A stretch of 64,000 nucleotides of DNA, taken from contig JACKLZ010000001.1 in the NCBI GenBank assembly GCA_024235675.1, forward strand, positions 930,001 through 994,000, read 5' to 3'. Under the pieces are notes generated by a model. It had not been told where the DNA came from, did not search any database, and was given only the letters and a program-made list of their open reading frames with translations. The stretch comes from Zoogloeaceae bacterium. GTDB taxonomy: Bacteria > Pseudomonadota > Gammaproteobacteria > Burkholderiales > Rhodocyclaceae. The number at the start of each line of letters is the position of its first letter. Positions within the stretch are counted from its first letter, which is position 1. Shown here piece by piece: positions 8,649-20,015 of the stretch. The translations under genes were made by a program, and so were the position numbers.

Positions 8649-11246
8649 TCAGGCTTCGACGGTATCCGCCACTTCCTGGAAAGCTTCGATCTGGTCGAAG
8701 TTCATGTAGCGATAGACTTCGCCGGCCTGGGCTTTGAGCGACTCGACCTGGGCCATGTATTCGGCCACGGTCGGGATGCTACCGGTCAGGGCGCACACCG
8801 CGGCCAGCTCGGCGGAGCCGAGGAAGACCTGGGTGTCGATACCGAGACGGTTCGGGAAGTTACGCGTCGAGGTGGAGATGGCGGTCGAACCCTTGCGGAT
8901 CTGTGCCTGGTTGCCCATGCACAGCGAGCAGCCCGGGGGCTCCATGCGCGCGCCGGTCTTGCCGAGGGTGGAGTAATAACCTTCCTCGGTCAGGATCATG
9001 GCGTCCATCTTGGTCGGCGGGGCCACCCACAGGCGGGTCGGGATGTCCGACTTGCCTTCGAGCACTTTGGCCGCAGCGCGGAAGTGACCGATGTTGGTCA
9101 TGCACGAACCGATGAAGACTTCGTCGATCTTGGTGCCGGACACTTCCGACAGCAGCTTGACGTCGTCCGGGTCGTTCGGGCAGGCCACGATAGGCTCGGT
9201 GATATCGGCCAGATCGATGTCGATGACGGCCGCGTATTCTGCATCGGCGTCGCCCGACAGCAGTTCGCCGTTGGCAATCCAGTCTTCCATGGAGGCGATG
9301 CGGCGCTTGAGCGTGCGTGCGTCCTGGTAGCCGTTGGCGATCATCCACTTCATGAGCGTGATGTTCGAGTTCATGTACTCGACGATCGGCGCCTTGTCGA
9401 GATGCACCGTGCAACCGGCAGCGGAGCGCTCGGCGGAAGCGTCGGTCAACTCGAATGCCTGCTCAACCTTGAGGTTCGGCAGACCTTCGATTTCGAGAAT
9501 GCGGCCGGAGAAGATGTTCTTCTTGCCCTTCTTCTCGACCGTCAGCAGACCCTGGCGGATGGCGTACAGCGGGATCGCGCTGACCAGGTCACGCAGAGTG
9601 ACGCCCGGCTGCAGCTCGCCCTTGAAGCGCACCAGCACCGACTCGGGCATGTCCAGCGGCATCACGCCGGTGGCAGCCGCGAAGGCCACCAGACCGGAAC
9701 CGGCAGGGAAGGAAATGCCGATCGGGAAACGGGTGTGGCTGTCGCCACCGGTGCCGACGGTGTCGGGCAGCAGCAGGCGGTTGAGCCAGGAGTGAATCAC
9801 GCCGTCACCCGGACGCAGCGAGACGCCGCCACGGGTGGAGATGAAGCTCGGCAGCTCGCGGTGGGTCTTTACGTCAACCAGCTTCGGGTAGGCCGAGGTG
9901 TGGCAGAAGGACTGCATCACCAGGTCAGCCGAGAAGCCGAGGCAGGCGAGGTCTTTGAGTTCGTCGCGAGTCATCGGGCCGGTGGTGTCTTGCGAACCCA
10001 CGGTGGTCATCTTCGGCTCGCAGTAGGTTCCCGGGCGCACGCCCTGGCCTTCCGGCAGGCCGCAGGCGCGACCGACCATCTTCTGGCCCAGCGAGAAGCC
10101 CTTGCCGGAATCGGCCGGGTCTTGCGGCAGACGGAACAGCGTCGAAGCCGGCAGGCCCAGCGCTTCGCGCGCCTTGGTGGTGAGGCCGCGACCGATGATC
10201 AGCGGAATACGGCCACCGGCGCGCACTTCGTCGAGGATGACCGGGGTCTTGAGCTGCGACTCGGCGATCTGCGTGCCGTTCTTGAAAGCAGTGACCTTGG
10301 CGGTTGCGTGATCGACCTTGAGCTCGACCTCGTCACCCATGTTCATGTCGCCGCAATCGATCTCGATCGGCAGCGCGCCGGCATCTTCCATGGTGTTGAA
10401 GAAGATCGGGGCGATTTTGGAGCCCAGGCACACGCCGCCGAAACGCTTGTTCGGCACAAAGGGGATGTCTTCGCCAGTGAACCACAGCACCGAGTTGGTG
10501 GCGGACTTACGGGACGAACCCGTACCGACCACATCACCAACATAGGCCACCAGGTTGCCGCGGGCACGCAGGTCTTCGATGAATTTGACCGGGCCACGCA
10601 CGCCCGGCTCTTCCGGCGTGATGCCATCACGCGGGTTCTTCAGCATGGCCAGCGCGTGCAGCGGGATGTCGGGGCGGGACCAGGCGTCCGGCGCGGGCGA
10701 CAGATCGTCAGTGTTGGTTTCGCCGGTCACTTTCAGGACCGTGATCTTCATCGAGGCGGGCACTTCGGGGCGGCTGGTGAACCACTCACCATCGGCCCAG
10801 GACTGCATCACGGCCTTGGCGTTGGCGCTGCCTTTATCGGCCAGATCCTTGACGTCATGGAAGTAATCGAACATCAGCAGGGTCTTTTTCAGGCCCTCGG
10901 CGGCGATACCGCCGACTTCTGCGTCGTCGATCAGGTCGATCATCGGCTTGATGTTGAAGCCGCCGAGCATGGTGCCCAGCAGTTCAACGGCCTTGGCGCG
11001 CGAAACCAGCGCACAGGCAATGTCACCCTTGGAGACCTTGGCCAGGAACTCGGCCTTGACCTTGGCGGCATCGTCCACACCTGCGGGAACGCGATGGGTC
11101 AGGAGTTCAACCAGGAACGCTTCTTCACCGGCGGGCGGATTCTGAAGCAGTTGAACCAGTTCTTCGGTCTGCTGCTTGTCCAGCGGCAGAGCGGGAATAC
11201 CAAGCGCTTCGCGCTCGGCGGCATGCTGACGGTAGGCTTCTAGCAC
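8649..11246 (-). CDS. acnB: bifunctional aconitate hydratase 2 / 2-methylisocitrate dehydratase
   Basis: AcnB interconverts citrate and isocitrate in the TCA cycle and hydrates 2-methyl-cis-aconitate. The 865-residue product equals E. coli AcnB in length and keeps its domain order: a HEAT-like N-terminal domain, the swivel domain (GETNTDDLSPAPDAWSRPDI, GDVVGTGSSRKSATNS), then the catalytic core with GTGGDSHTRFPIG. Cluster ligands are seen in IGSCMTN and GCSLCMGNQ. The GTG at 11246 is chosen because AGGAAGG precedes it and VLEAYRQHAAER aligns with the E. coli N-terminus; the frame stays open further upstream without homology. acnA is divergent. Confidence 0.97.
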   Translation of the reverse strand: MLEAYRQHAAEREALGIPALPLDKQQTEELVQLLQNPPAGEEAFLVELLTHRVPAGVDDAAKVKAEFLAKVSKGDIACALVSRAKAVELLGTMLGGFNIKPMIDLIDDAEVGGIAAEGLKKTLLMFDYFHDVKDLADKGSANAKAVMQSWADGEWFTSRPEVPASMKITVLKVTGETNTDDLSPAPDAWSRPDIPLHALAMLKNPRDGITPEEPGVRGPVKFIEDLRARGNLVAYVGDVVGTGSSRKSATNSVLWFTGEDIPFVPNKRFGGVCLGSKIAPIFFNTMEDAGALPIEIDCGDMNMGDEVELKVDHATAKVTAFKNGTQIAESQLKTPVILDEVRAGGRIPLIIGRGLTTKAREALGLPASTLFRLPQDPADSGKGFSLGQKMVGRACGLPEGQGVRPGTYCEPKMTTVGSQDTTGPMTRDELKDLACLGFSADLVMQSFCHTSAYPKLVDVKTHRELPSFISTRGGVSLRPGDGVIHSWLNRLLLPDTVGTGGDSHTRFPIGISFPAGSGLVAFAAATGVMPLDMPESVLVRFKGELQPGVTLRDLVSAIPLYAIRQGLLTVEKKGKKNIFSGRILEIEGLPNLKVEQAFELTDASAERSAAGCTVHLDKAPIVEYMNSNITLMKWMIANGYQDARTLKRRIASMEDWIANGELLSGDADAEYAAVIDIDLADITEPIVACPNDPDDVKLLSEVSGTKIDEVFIGSCMTNIGHFRAAAKVLEGKSDIPTRLWVAPPTKMDAMILTEEGYYSTLGKTGARMEPPGCSLCMGNQAQIRKGSTAISTSTRNFPNRLGIDTQVFLGSAELAAVCALTGSIPTVAEYMAQVESLKAQAGEVYRYMNFDQIEAFQEVADTVEA

Positions 11247-11279
11247 GGCGATATCCTTCCTGTAACACAGTGGCAAGGC

Positions 11280-11303
11280 GCCCCAAAACGGCACACTTGG
11301 GGC
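11280..11303 (-). promoter_or_regulatory. hairpin in the acnB leader
   Basis: GCCCCAA (11280-11286) and TTGGGGC (11297-11303) form a 7-bp stem with a 10-base loop, 34 bases upstream of the acnB start and just downstream of its predicted -10 element. It would lie in the 5' untranslated RNA. It could be an RNA-level control element; aconitase mRNAs are known targets of post-transcriptional control in E. coli. No direct evidence of function is visible. Confidence 0.35.
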
Positions 11304-11313
11304 AAACGATCGA

Positions 11314-11319
11314 ATTATA
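11314..11319 (-). promoter_or_regulatory. predicted -10 element of acnB promoter in AT-rich divergent region
   Basis: On the reverse strand a perfect TATAAT lies about 70 bases upstream of the acnB start, inside an AT-rich island (11311-11340) in otherwise GC-rich DNA. No good -35 hexamer sits at the normal distance, which suggests an activator or an unusual promoter. The neighbouring partly symmetric ATCTTTTATAAGA could be a regulator site. The 240-base acnB/acnA gap holds nothing else I can name apart from the acnB leader hairpin. Confidence 0.45.
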
Positions 11320-11486
11320 TATCTTTTATAAGACTCAGTTTGGACGAAGCGACTTACGGCACGCTTACGCACCTGCAGCAATTGTAGCGCGCTTGCCGCG
11401 CCCGCGTAACGCCTGCGGGAACACGGGGACGAATCCCGGGTCAGACTTGATTCAATGCTGCATCCGCCAACCGATCGGAGTCCATC

Positions 11487-14174
<2,688 letters not shown>

Positions 14175-14213
14175 GGCGCTTTAGATCCCGGCCGGATTCG
14201 CCCGGCCCGCGCC

Positions 14214-14609
14214 ATGAAGAAAAAGCCCACCCCCTGCCACTGCGGCCGCCCCGCCACCTTCGACGCCTGCTGCGGGCCGATGCTGGCGGGCAATCGCAGC
14301 GCCGACACGCCCGAGGCGCTGATGCGCAGCCGCTACACCGCCTTTGCGCGCGGCGACACGGCCTATCTGCTGGCCAGCTGGCACCCCGACACCCGACCCG
14401 AGCACCTCTCGCTCGACGACGATCCGCCCATGCGCTGGCTCGGGCTCAGCATTCGCTCGGCGCCACCGGCGGATGGCGACACCGGCACCGTCGAGTTCAT
14501 CGCCCGCTATCGCAGCGGCGGTCGCGCCGGTCAGATTCATGAGCTGAGCCGCTTCCGCCGCGAGCACGATTGCTGGTTCTATGTCGACGGCGATATTCAG
14601 GACGACTGA
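14214..14609 (+). CDS. ychJ: YchJ-family protein (UPF0225) with SEC-C metal-binding motif
   Basis: A 131-residue protein. The N-terminal 25 residues carry a zinc-binding SEC-C-like motif (PCHCGRPATFDACCGPML). An NTF2-like YchJ domain follows, recognised by TPEALMRSRYTAFARGDTAY and the FIARYR..G..GQIHELSRF region. E. coli YchJ has a second SEC-C motif at its C-terminus; here the protein ends after the NTF2-like part. The role is unknown. It begins 40 bases after acnA and could be co-transcribed with it. Confidence 0.85.
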   Translation: MKKKPTPCHCGRPATFDACCGPMLAGNRSADTPEALMRSRYTAFARGDTAYLLASWHPDTRPEHLSLDDDPPMRWLGLSIRSAPPADGDTGTVEFIARYRSGGRAGQIHELSRFRREHDCWFYVDGDIQDD

Positions 14610-14665
14610 CAGCCCGCCCAAGCGGTGCCTATAATCAGGCTTTGCCGCTACCGGAGCGCCCGCGC

Positions 14666-15049
14666 ATGAATCTCGAAAAGGTCATCTTCGGCTTCTTCAT
14701 CGTCCTCGCCGCCACGCTCAACTTCGGCTTCTTCGTCGGCGACCTGAGCAACCCCGAACATCACGACATCTACGAGCTGTTTGCCGCCATCGTGGTGAAC
14801 CTGATCGCCACCGTGCTCAAGTTCGGTGACCGCACGCAGATCGGCGCGGTGCATCTATCCACCTCGCTGGTGGCCGACCTCCAACTGATCGCGGCGGCCA
14901 TGGTGTGGGGCTACGGTACGCACATTCTGAGCACAGGCATGACACCCGACATCACCGCCAAGGTGGTATCGCTGTCTGGCGGCGCGCTGTTTGCCAACAT
15001 TGTGTCGGTCATCATCCTGATGTCCGAAACCATCATGCAGCGTCGATGA
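14666..15049 (+). CDS. DUF6394-family small membrane protein, coupled to a potassium channel
   Basis: A 127-residue integral membrane protein with about three to four hydrophobic segments (residues about 5-25, 38-55, 70-95, 103-122). It fits the DUF6394 family as I recall it: MNLEKVIFGFFIVLAATLNF, ELFAAIVVNLIATVLKFGDR and TQIGAVHLSTSLVADLQLIA. Its stop codon overlaps the start of the following potassium channel gene (ATGA), implying translational coupling. A role as channel partner or ion-transport accessory is inferred from that overlap only. Confidence 0.72.
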   Translation: MNLEKVIFGFFIVLAATLNFGFFVGDLSNPEHHDIYELFAAIVVNLIATVLKFGDRTQIGAVHLSTSLVADLQLIAAAMVWGYGTHILSTGMTPDITAKVVSLSGGALFANIVSVIILMSETIMQRR

Positions 15050-16761
15050 CGCCAGCCACCCACCACAGCACACTGTTTCTCGCCATGCGGCGCCTGCGGG
15101 CGCCGCTGATCACGCTCATCACCATCTTTGCCATCTCGGTACTCGGCCTGACCCTGGCACCGGGGATCGACGGCCAGCCGTTGAGCTTCTTCCACGCGTT
15201 CTATTTCATCAGCTACACCGCCACCACCATCGGTTTTGGTGAAATTCCGTTCGAGTTCTCGAATGAACAACGGCTGTGGGCCACCATCTGCATCTATATG
15301 GCCGTGGTTGGCTGGGCCTACACCATCGGCTCGCTGTTTGCGCTGCTGCAAGATCACACCTTTCAGAACGCCGTCGCGACCGAGCGCTTTGCCCGCCAGG
15401 TCAAGCGAATTCACGAGCCTTTCTATCTGGTATGCGGCTACGGCGAAACCGGACGGCTGGTGTGCAAGGCGCTGGATCGTCTCGGCGAACGCGCCGTGGT
15501 GGTCGAGCGCCATCCGGACAAAGCTGGCGAGCAAGAACTGGATGGCTACGTCACCGACATGCCCTGCCTCACAGCCGACGCCAGCCTGCCCGAAACGCTG
15601 CGCTTTGCCGGGCTGACGAGCCGCCACTGCCGCGGCGTGCTGGCGCTGACTGACGACGACAACACCAATCTGGCCGTCGCCATTTCCGCCCGACTGCTGG
15701 CGCCCAAGCTGCCCGTGCTGTGCCGGGCCGGTTCGACCGAAATCGCCGCCAACATGGCCTCGTTCGGCACCCGCTACATCATCAATCCCTACGCAAAATT
15801 TGCCGAATACCTCGCGCTGGCACTGCATTCGCCCAACACCTACCATCTGCTGACCTGGCTCACCGGCCTGCCGGGCACCACCATCGAACGCCACCGCGAT
15901 CCGCCACGGGGCAAATGGGTACTGTGCGGTTATGGGGGCTTCGGAAAGGTCATCGTTGAGGCCTTCGACCGCGAAGAGGTTCCGGTCACCATTATCGACC
16001 GTGATGCGCCCGACGGCCACGGCCACCGGGTCGTCAAAGGTGATGGCACCGGCGCGGCCACCCTCGAGCGTGCCAACATCCGTCAGGTCGTCGGGATTGT
16101 CGCCAGCACCGGCAACGACTTCGACAACCTGTCGATTGCCGTCACGGCCCGCGAACTGAATCCGAACCTGTTCGTGATTCTGCGCATGAACGCCTATGCC
16201 AACCACGCGCTGTTCGATGCCTTTGAGTCCGACGTCACGGTGGTACCCAGCGAGATCATCGGCCACGAGTGCCTGGCGGTGCTGACCACCCCCCTGCTCC
16301 AACCCTTCCTCGAAGAAATTGCCACCCAGGACGACGCCTGGTCGGCCGAACTGGTCGAGCAACTCACCAGCCGCTTTGGCTGGACGGTGCCTACCGTCTG
16401 GAGCGTTCGCCTCAATCTTCGGCGCGCGCCTGCACTGTATCGGCATCTGATGCGCAAGGGCGGTAGCGTGCGCCTGTCCGATTTGCTGAAAAACCCACAC
16501 GATCGCGCGATCTCGCTGGATGCAGCGGTGCTGTATTTGCGCCGCGATGACGACGACCACATCATCCGGCCGTCAGGTGATGAAGTGATTCGCCCGGGAG
16601 ATCGTCTATTGATGGTCGGCCTGCCGGCCGCAAAACGTGACTTCGCCCTCACCGTCACCAACGGTCACACGCTGGACTATGTGCTGACCGGTGCGGATCG
16701 ACCCGGCGGCTGGGTGTGGGAGTGGCTAGCCGAGCGGCGGCGTTCCGCCGATGCCGGCTGA
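15046..16761 (+). CDS. potassium channel protein with two RCK (TrkA-N/TrkA-C) modules
   Basis: A 571-residue channel subunit. It has two transmembrane helices around a pore, with the selectivity filter in ATTIGFGEIPF near residue 63, followed by two cytoplasmic TrkA-N Rossmann domains (YLVCGYGETGRLVCKALDRL and KWVLCGYGGFGKVIVEAFDR) and a C-terminal TrkA-C-like region (RPSGDEVIRPGDRLLMVG). Filter TIGFG is within the range for K+ channels. The architecture predicts nucleotide- or ligand-gated K+ flux in the inner membrane. The ATG at 15046 overlaps the previous stop by four bases. The 3' end overlaps the convergent response regulator gene by 36 bases. Confidence 0.88.
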   Translation: MTPATHHSTLFLAMRRLRAPLITLITIFAISVLGLTLAPGIDGQPLSFFHAFYFISYTATTIGFGEIPFEFSNEQRLWATICIYMAVVGWAYTIGSLFALLQDHTFQNAVATERFARQVKRIHEPFYLVCGYGETGRLVCKALDRLGERAVVVERHPDKAGEQELDGYVTDMPCLTADASLPETLRFAGLTSRHCRGVLALTDDDNTNLAVAISARLLAPKLPVLCRAGSTEIAANMASFGTRYIINPYAKFAEYLALALHSPNTYHLLTWLTGLPGTTIERHRDPPRGKWVLCGYGGFGKVIVEAFDREEVPVTIIDRDAPDGHGHRVVKGDGTGAATLERANIRQVVGIVASTGNDFDNLSIAVTARELNPNLFVILRMNAYANHALFDAFESDVTVVPSEIIGHECLAVLTTPLLQPFLEEIATQDDAWSAELVEQLTSRFGWTVPTVWSVRLNLRRAPALYRHLMRKGGSVRLSDLLKNPHDRAISLDAAVLYLRRDDDDHIIRPSGDEVIRPGDRLLMVGLPAAKRDFALTVTNGHTLDYVLTGADRPGGWVWEWLAERRRSADAG

Positions 16762-17112
16762 ACGCGGCACCAAGGCCGCGAGAATCTCGGCGGGCGTCAC
16801 CGGCTTGAGCAACAAGGCATCAAACCCCGACGCCAGTACCTGATCACGCAAGCCGTCCACACCATAAGCGGTGTAGGCGACGACTCGCAGACGGCCGCTG
16901 TCGTCGCCGGCGCGCAATTGGCGGCACACCTCATAGCCGCTCATGTCGGGCATGGTCAGATCCAGCAGCACCACATCGAAGGCCTCGTTGACCACACACG
17001 CCAAGGCCTCGGCGCCCGTGGCGGCCTCGACAACCTCGTGACCAACGCGCCCCAGGACCACCGCTGGCAACTTGCGATTCACAAAATCATCATCGACTAT
17101 CAGGATTCGCAT
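16726..17112 (-). CDS. receiver-only response regulator (CheY-like)
   Basis: The 128-residue product is a single REC domain: acidic pocket in MRILIVDDDF, phospho-acceptor Asp51 in VVLLDLTMPDMSGYEV, conserved Thr near 81, and the invariant Lys103 in LLLKPVTPAE. There is no output domain. No histidine kinase is adjacent, so its partner is unknown; a CheA lies at the far end of the window. The tail runs 36 bases into the convergent channel gene. The ATG at 17112 gives the standard REC start. Confidence 0.88.
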   Translation of the reverse strand: MRILIVDDDFVNRKLPAVVLGRVGHEVVEAATGAEALACVVNEAFDVVLLDLTMPDMSGYEVCRQLRAGDDSGRLRVVAYTAYGVDGLRDQVLASGFDALLLKPVTPAEILAALVPRSAGIGGTPPLG

Positions 17113-17216
17113 GCTGGCACACTCGTCGCATCGACTGATTCGAAGACTTGCATAGTGCCTGAAGATCGCCGCTTTCGGCTTGCCGCCTCGACACAAATCG
17201 CTATCATGACCCGGCC

Positions 17217-18062
17217 ATGACTGCCCAGCCCGCCCCACTCGACCTGAGTCTTGATGCCATCGACCGTCGTCTCGATGCGGCCCACGCATGCGGCGCGCTG
17301 CAACCGATCGAGACAGACCAGGTGCTGCTGAGCGACCACGGCATCCCGTTCGTCGTCAAATGGATCAGCCGGCGGGACGGCCAGGTGCACCGTCACAAAC
17401 CCACCCGCTCAGCGACCCACAACCCCTTTCTGCCGCCCGAACCCACACTGACGCTCGGCGCCATTGGCCAGCATCATCTGGTGCTGCTGAACAAGTATCC
17501 GGTGATGACGCGCCACCTGTTGATTGTGACGCGCGACTTCGAGGCGCAAACCCGCCTGATCACGGACGACGACCTGGCTGCGCTGGGTTCGATACTCGCG
17601 GCGCACGGCGGGCTGGGTTTTTACAACGCGGGCGAGCGCGCGGGCGCCAGTCAGGATCACAAACACTTGCAGTGGATTCCCGACCTGCCGCCGCTGGCCC
17701 AACGCGTGGCCGACCAGCCGATCGACACCACCGCGCTGTTCGGGTTTCGCCACGCCTGTGCATCGCTCCCCGCCGCGCTCTGGTCGTCCGAGGCGATCGG
17801 CGCAGCGCTGGGGCAATGCTACCGGACACTGCTCATGCAGCTCGGGATCGAACCCAAGGCCCTTGAACTGCCGCCGTACAACCTCTTGATGACCCGCGAA
17901 TGGATGTGTGTGATCCCTCGCTCGGTCGAGCGCTGGCAGCAGATGTCGATCAACGCGCTCGGCTTCGCCGGTTCCTTGTTCGTCAAATCCCGTGATCAAC
18001 TCGACCCGCTGGCGCAGACCGGCCCACTCGAGATTCTCAGGGCCGTCGGCGAACCGCGCTGA
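17217..18062 (+). CDS. ATP adenylyltransferase / Ap4A phosphorylase family protein
   Basis: The 281-residue protein resembles Apa1/Apa2-type diadenosine tetraphosphate phosphorylases of the HIT superfamily, which split Ap4A into ATP and ADP using phosphate. Marks are the N-terminal NPFLPPEPTLTLG, HHLVLLNKYPVMTRHLLIVT, and the active-site region GASQDHKHLQWIP, whose His-x-His-x-x pattern carries the nucleotidylated His. The C-terminal part contains PPYNLLMTREWMCVIPRS, usual for this family. It is convergent with the YkgJ gene with no bases between the two stop codons. Confidence 0.86.
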   Translation: MTAQPAPLDLSLDAIDRRLDAAHACGALQPIETDQVLLSDHGIPFVVKWISRRDGQVHRHKPTRSATHNPFLPPEPTLTLGAIGQHHLVLLNKYPVMTRHLLIVTRDFEAQTRLITDDDLAALGSILAAHGGLGFYNAGERAGASQDHKHLQWIPDLPPLAQRVADQPIDTTALFGFRHACASLPAALWSSEAIGAALGQCYRTLLMQLGIEPKALELPPYNLLMTREWMCVIPRSVERWQQMSINALGFAGSLFVKSRDQLDPLAQTGPLEILRAVGEPR

Positions 18063-18422
18063 TCAGGCAGCTGTCGGCAAGATCCACGGTTCAATCGCCG
18101 GCAGGCCGATCAAGGCACGAAGCTCATCGCATTTCGGATTGGGCGTACCGTCGGCGAAAAACACCGGAAATTCGCGACACGGCGTCGGACGGTTTTCGTA
18201 AATGCTGCACGACACCGCCTCACCGATCACGCCCTCAAGCGCGCTGCACCGGCGCGGCATCTGATTGCTGCCTTTCATGCAGCGCATGTGATGGTTGAGC
18301 TTCTCGGTCATATGGGCCGGCACGAAGCCGCCGGGGGCGTCATCCGCCTCCGCCCAATAGAACGAGATGCGGAAATGGGTGCAGCAGATGCCGCACTCAA
18401 GACACGGGTTCGGTTCAGTCAT
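18063..18422 (-). CDS. YkgJ-family cysteine cluster protein
   Basis: A 119-residue protein with the putative zinc- or iron-chelating CxxCGxCC pattern (NPCLECGICCTHF), RRCSALEGVIG, CSIYENRPTPCREFP and a late Cys in NPKCDELRALIGLP. These eight or so spaced cysteines define the YkgJ/UPF0153 family, whose role is unknown. The FYWAEADDAPGGFVP insert is typical of betaproteobacterial members as I recall them. A good promoter lies about 150 bases upstream. Confidence 0.85.
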   Translation of the reverse strand: MTEPNPCLECGICCTHFRISFYWAEADDAPGGFVPAHMTEKLNHHMRCMKGSNQMPRRCSALEGVIGEAVSCSIYENRPTPCREFPVFFADGTPNPKCDELRALIGLPAIEPWILPTAA

Positions 18423-18570
18423 GTCCAACACACGCAATAGAAATGCCGGCATGCACCACGGGTGCACACCGCCAAATCGACGACGCCTCGCGCCTGCTGG
18501 ACTGTGGCGCCCCGGACGGGACACCACGGGGGGCTAATTGTGACTGCGATCCATCGATTCCGGCGCGCGG

Positions 18571-18598
18571 ATTATATCGATTTTCACCTGAAAAACAA
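18571..18598 (-). promoter_or_regulatory. predicted sigma-70 promoter for the YkgJ gene
   Basis: On the reverse strand, TTGTTT (18593-18598) and a perfect TATAAT (18571-18576) are 16 bases apart. The element lies about 150 bases upstream of the ykgJ-like start and just beyond the 3' end of the substrate-binding protein gene. The long leader that would result (about 140 bases) has no feature I can name. Confidence 0.5.
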
Positions 18599-18614
18599 TG
18601 GGTTCCTGGCCAAC

Positions 18615-19844
18615 TTACTGTTCCTTCCGGCGCACGGCGAAACTGCGCTGGGCGTCTTCCTTGAAGGCATAGTCGATCCGCCCCTGACGCACCACACCGA
18701 GCACCAGCATGTTCTCGGTAATCGCGTCATGGTCCTCCGCCGTAAAGGGGCGAATATAGGTCGTGACCACCCCCTCCACGCCCCGGTTCAGCTGCTCCAG
18801 GGCCAGGCGGATTCGGTCGCCGTCATCACTGCCCGCCAGGGACATCGCGTTGAACAACACCCGCATGGCATCGTAGCCCTGCGCCGCCGACATCGCCGAT
18901 TCCATGGCGTCCTTGCCGTAACGGGTCGCGAACTCGCTGACGAACTGCCGATGACGCGAATTTTCACTGCCCGGAATGAAGGACTGCACCGTCATCACAC
19001 CATCACCCGCCGGCCCCGCCTGATCGAGAAAATTACGCATGGACACCGTCCAACTGGCAAACGTGGGCACCGTCCAACCCATCTCGAGCCTGGTCTTGGC
19101 GATCGCTGCCAGTTCGGGGCCAATGCCATACATCACCAGAGCCTGTGCACCGGCAGCGCGCACCGCATCCAGCTGGGCACGCATGTCACGGTCGCCGATG
19201 CCGAAACGCTCGACCCTCACCGGGGTCACACCATGCGTGGCCAGCGCCTTGACCAGATCGCCCATTTCGGCTTCGCCGTAGCCTGTGTCGTCGGCCAGAA
19301 TGCCAATCTGACGAAAACCGCGCGCCTCGACCAGATGCCGGGCCAGGAAGGCATTGGACACGCCCGTGCGCGGCGACATGCGAAACACGTAGTTGGCTGA
19401 CGCATTGGGCGGCGCAAACCGCTGGGTGACCTCACTACCGGTCGACACCGCGACCACCACCGGCACTTTGGCGTTCTGATAGACATCGATGGATTTGAGG
19501 GCGACGCCGGTATTGACGATGCCGACCGTCGCCACCACTTTCACCTTGCTCACGAGTTCTTCGGCGATCGCCAGCCCCTTGTCGGGGTTGGCCGCATCGT
19601 CGCGCTCGATCAGCTCGATCTTGCGCCCTAACACCCCGCCAACATAGGTGTTGATTTCGTCGACCGCCATGCGGATACCCGAGCGCATACTGACGCCCAT
19701 GGGCGCACTACCGCCGCTGAAGGGGCCGGACAAGCCGATCTTGACGGTGTCTTCGGCGTGCGCCGAACTCGCAGCGAGGCCAAACGCGAGGCACAGGGCC
19801 GATAGAAAACGGCCCCGACGTTGCGGGAAAAGCGGTGTGATCAT
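18615..19844 (-). CDS. branched-chain amino acid-type ABC transporter substrate-binding protein
   Basis: The 409-residue product starts with a signal peptide (RFLSALCLAFGLAASSAHA, cleavage near residue 30) and continues as a type-1 periplasmic binding protein: EDTVKIGLSGPFSGGSAPMG, IRMAVDEINTYVGGVLGRKI, and a second lobe with FRQIGILADDTGYGEA. This is the LivK/LivJ-like Peripla_BP_6 group, used for amino acids, amides, urea or aromatic acids. No permease or ATPase gene is adjacent, so it is an orphan binding protein; it may serve a remote transporter or a sensor. Confidence 0.88.
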   Translation of the reverse strand: MITPLFPQRRGRFLSALCLAFGLAASSAHAEDTVKIGLSGPFSGGSAPMGVSMRSGIRMAVDEINTYVGGVLGRKIELIERDDAANPDKGLAIAEELVSKVKVVATVGIVNTGVALKSIDVYQNAKVPVVVAVSTGSEVTQRFAPPNASANYVFRMSPRTGVSNAFLARHLVEARGFRQIGILADDTGYGEAEMGDLVKALATHGVTPVRVERFGIGDRDMRAQLDAVRAAGAQALVMYGIGPELAAIAKTRLEMGWTVPTFASWTVSMRNFLDQAGPAGDGVMTVQSFIPGSENSRHRQFVSEFATRYGKDAMESAMSAAQGYDAMRVLFNAMSLAGSDDGDRIRLALEQLNRGVEGVVTTYIRPFTAEDHDAITENMLVLGVVRQGRIDYAFKEDAQRSFAVRRKEQ

Positions 19845-19900
19845 GAATTGTCTCCGTCATGCCGTCACTTGTGGACATGACGGTCGCGTTTGAGTGTAGT

Positions 19901-19918
19901 GCGTCGGCATGCCGACGC
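19901..19918. repeat. perfect 18-bp palindrome, first of a cluster of three
   Basis: GCGTCGGCATGCCGACGC is perfectly self-complementary. It lies 57 bases upstream of the substrate-binding protein start and touches the next inverted repeat. Function unknown: operator, RNA hairpin or REP-like element. Confidence 0.6.
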
Positions 19919-19942
19919 CTGATCGGGATTTTCCCGATCAGG
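19918..19942. repeat. 11-bp stem hairpin adjoining the palindrome
   Basis: CCTGATCGGGA (19918-19928) and TCCCGATCAGG (19932-19942) are perfect complements with a 3-base loop. Neither side carries a clear T-run, so it is not a textbook terminator. Confidence 0.6.
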
Positions 19943-19975
19943 GAAAACCCGCGACAACGCGCAACGTTCGGAGAC

Positions 19976-19995
19976 CCCGGCCATCATTGGCCGGG
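19976..19995. repeat. 8-bp stem hairpin, third of the cluster
   Basis: CCCGGCCA (19976-19983) and TGGCCGGG (19988-19995) pair perfectly around a TCAT loop, 20 bases beyond the stop of the UPF0149 gene. It may end that transcript, although no T-run follows. Confidence 0.5.
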
Positions 19996-20015
19996 CAAGG
20001 CGATACGAAAAGCGC

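Noticed and set aside
8625..8660. A tRNA T-loop-like sequence on the reverse strand (GTTCGATCCC)
   Set aside because: The flanks cannot form a T-stem or any cloverleaf, and it overlaps the end of acnB.
9084..11243. A 719-codon open frame antisense to acnB
   Set aside because: Its product is rich in Arg, Gln, Gly and His with no recognisable domain; the opposite strand encodes full-length AcnB. A shadow of high-GC coding DNA.
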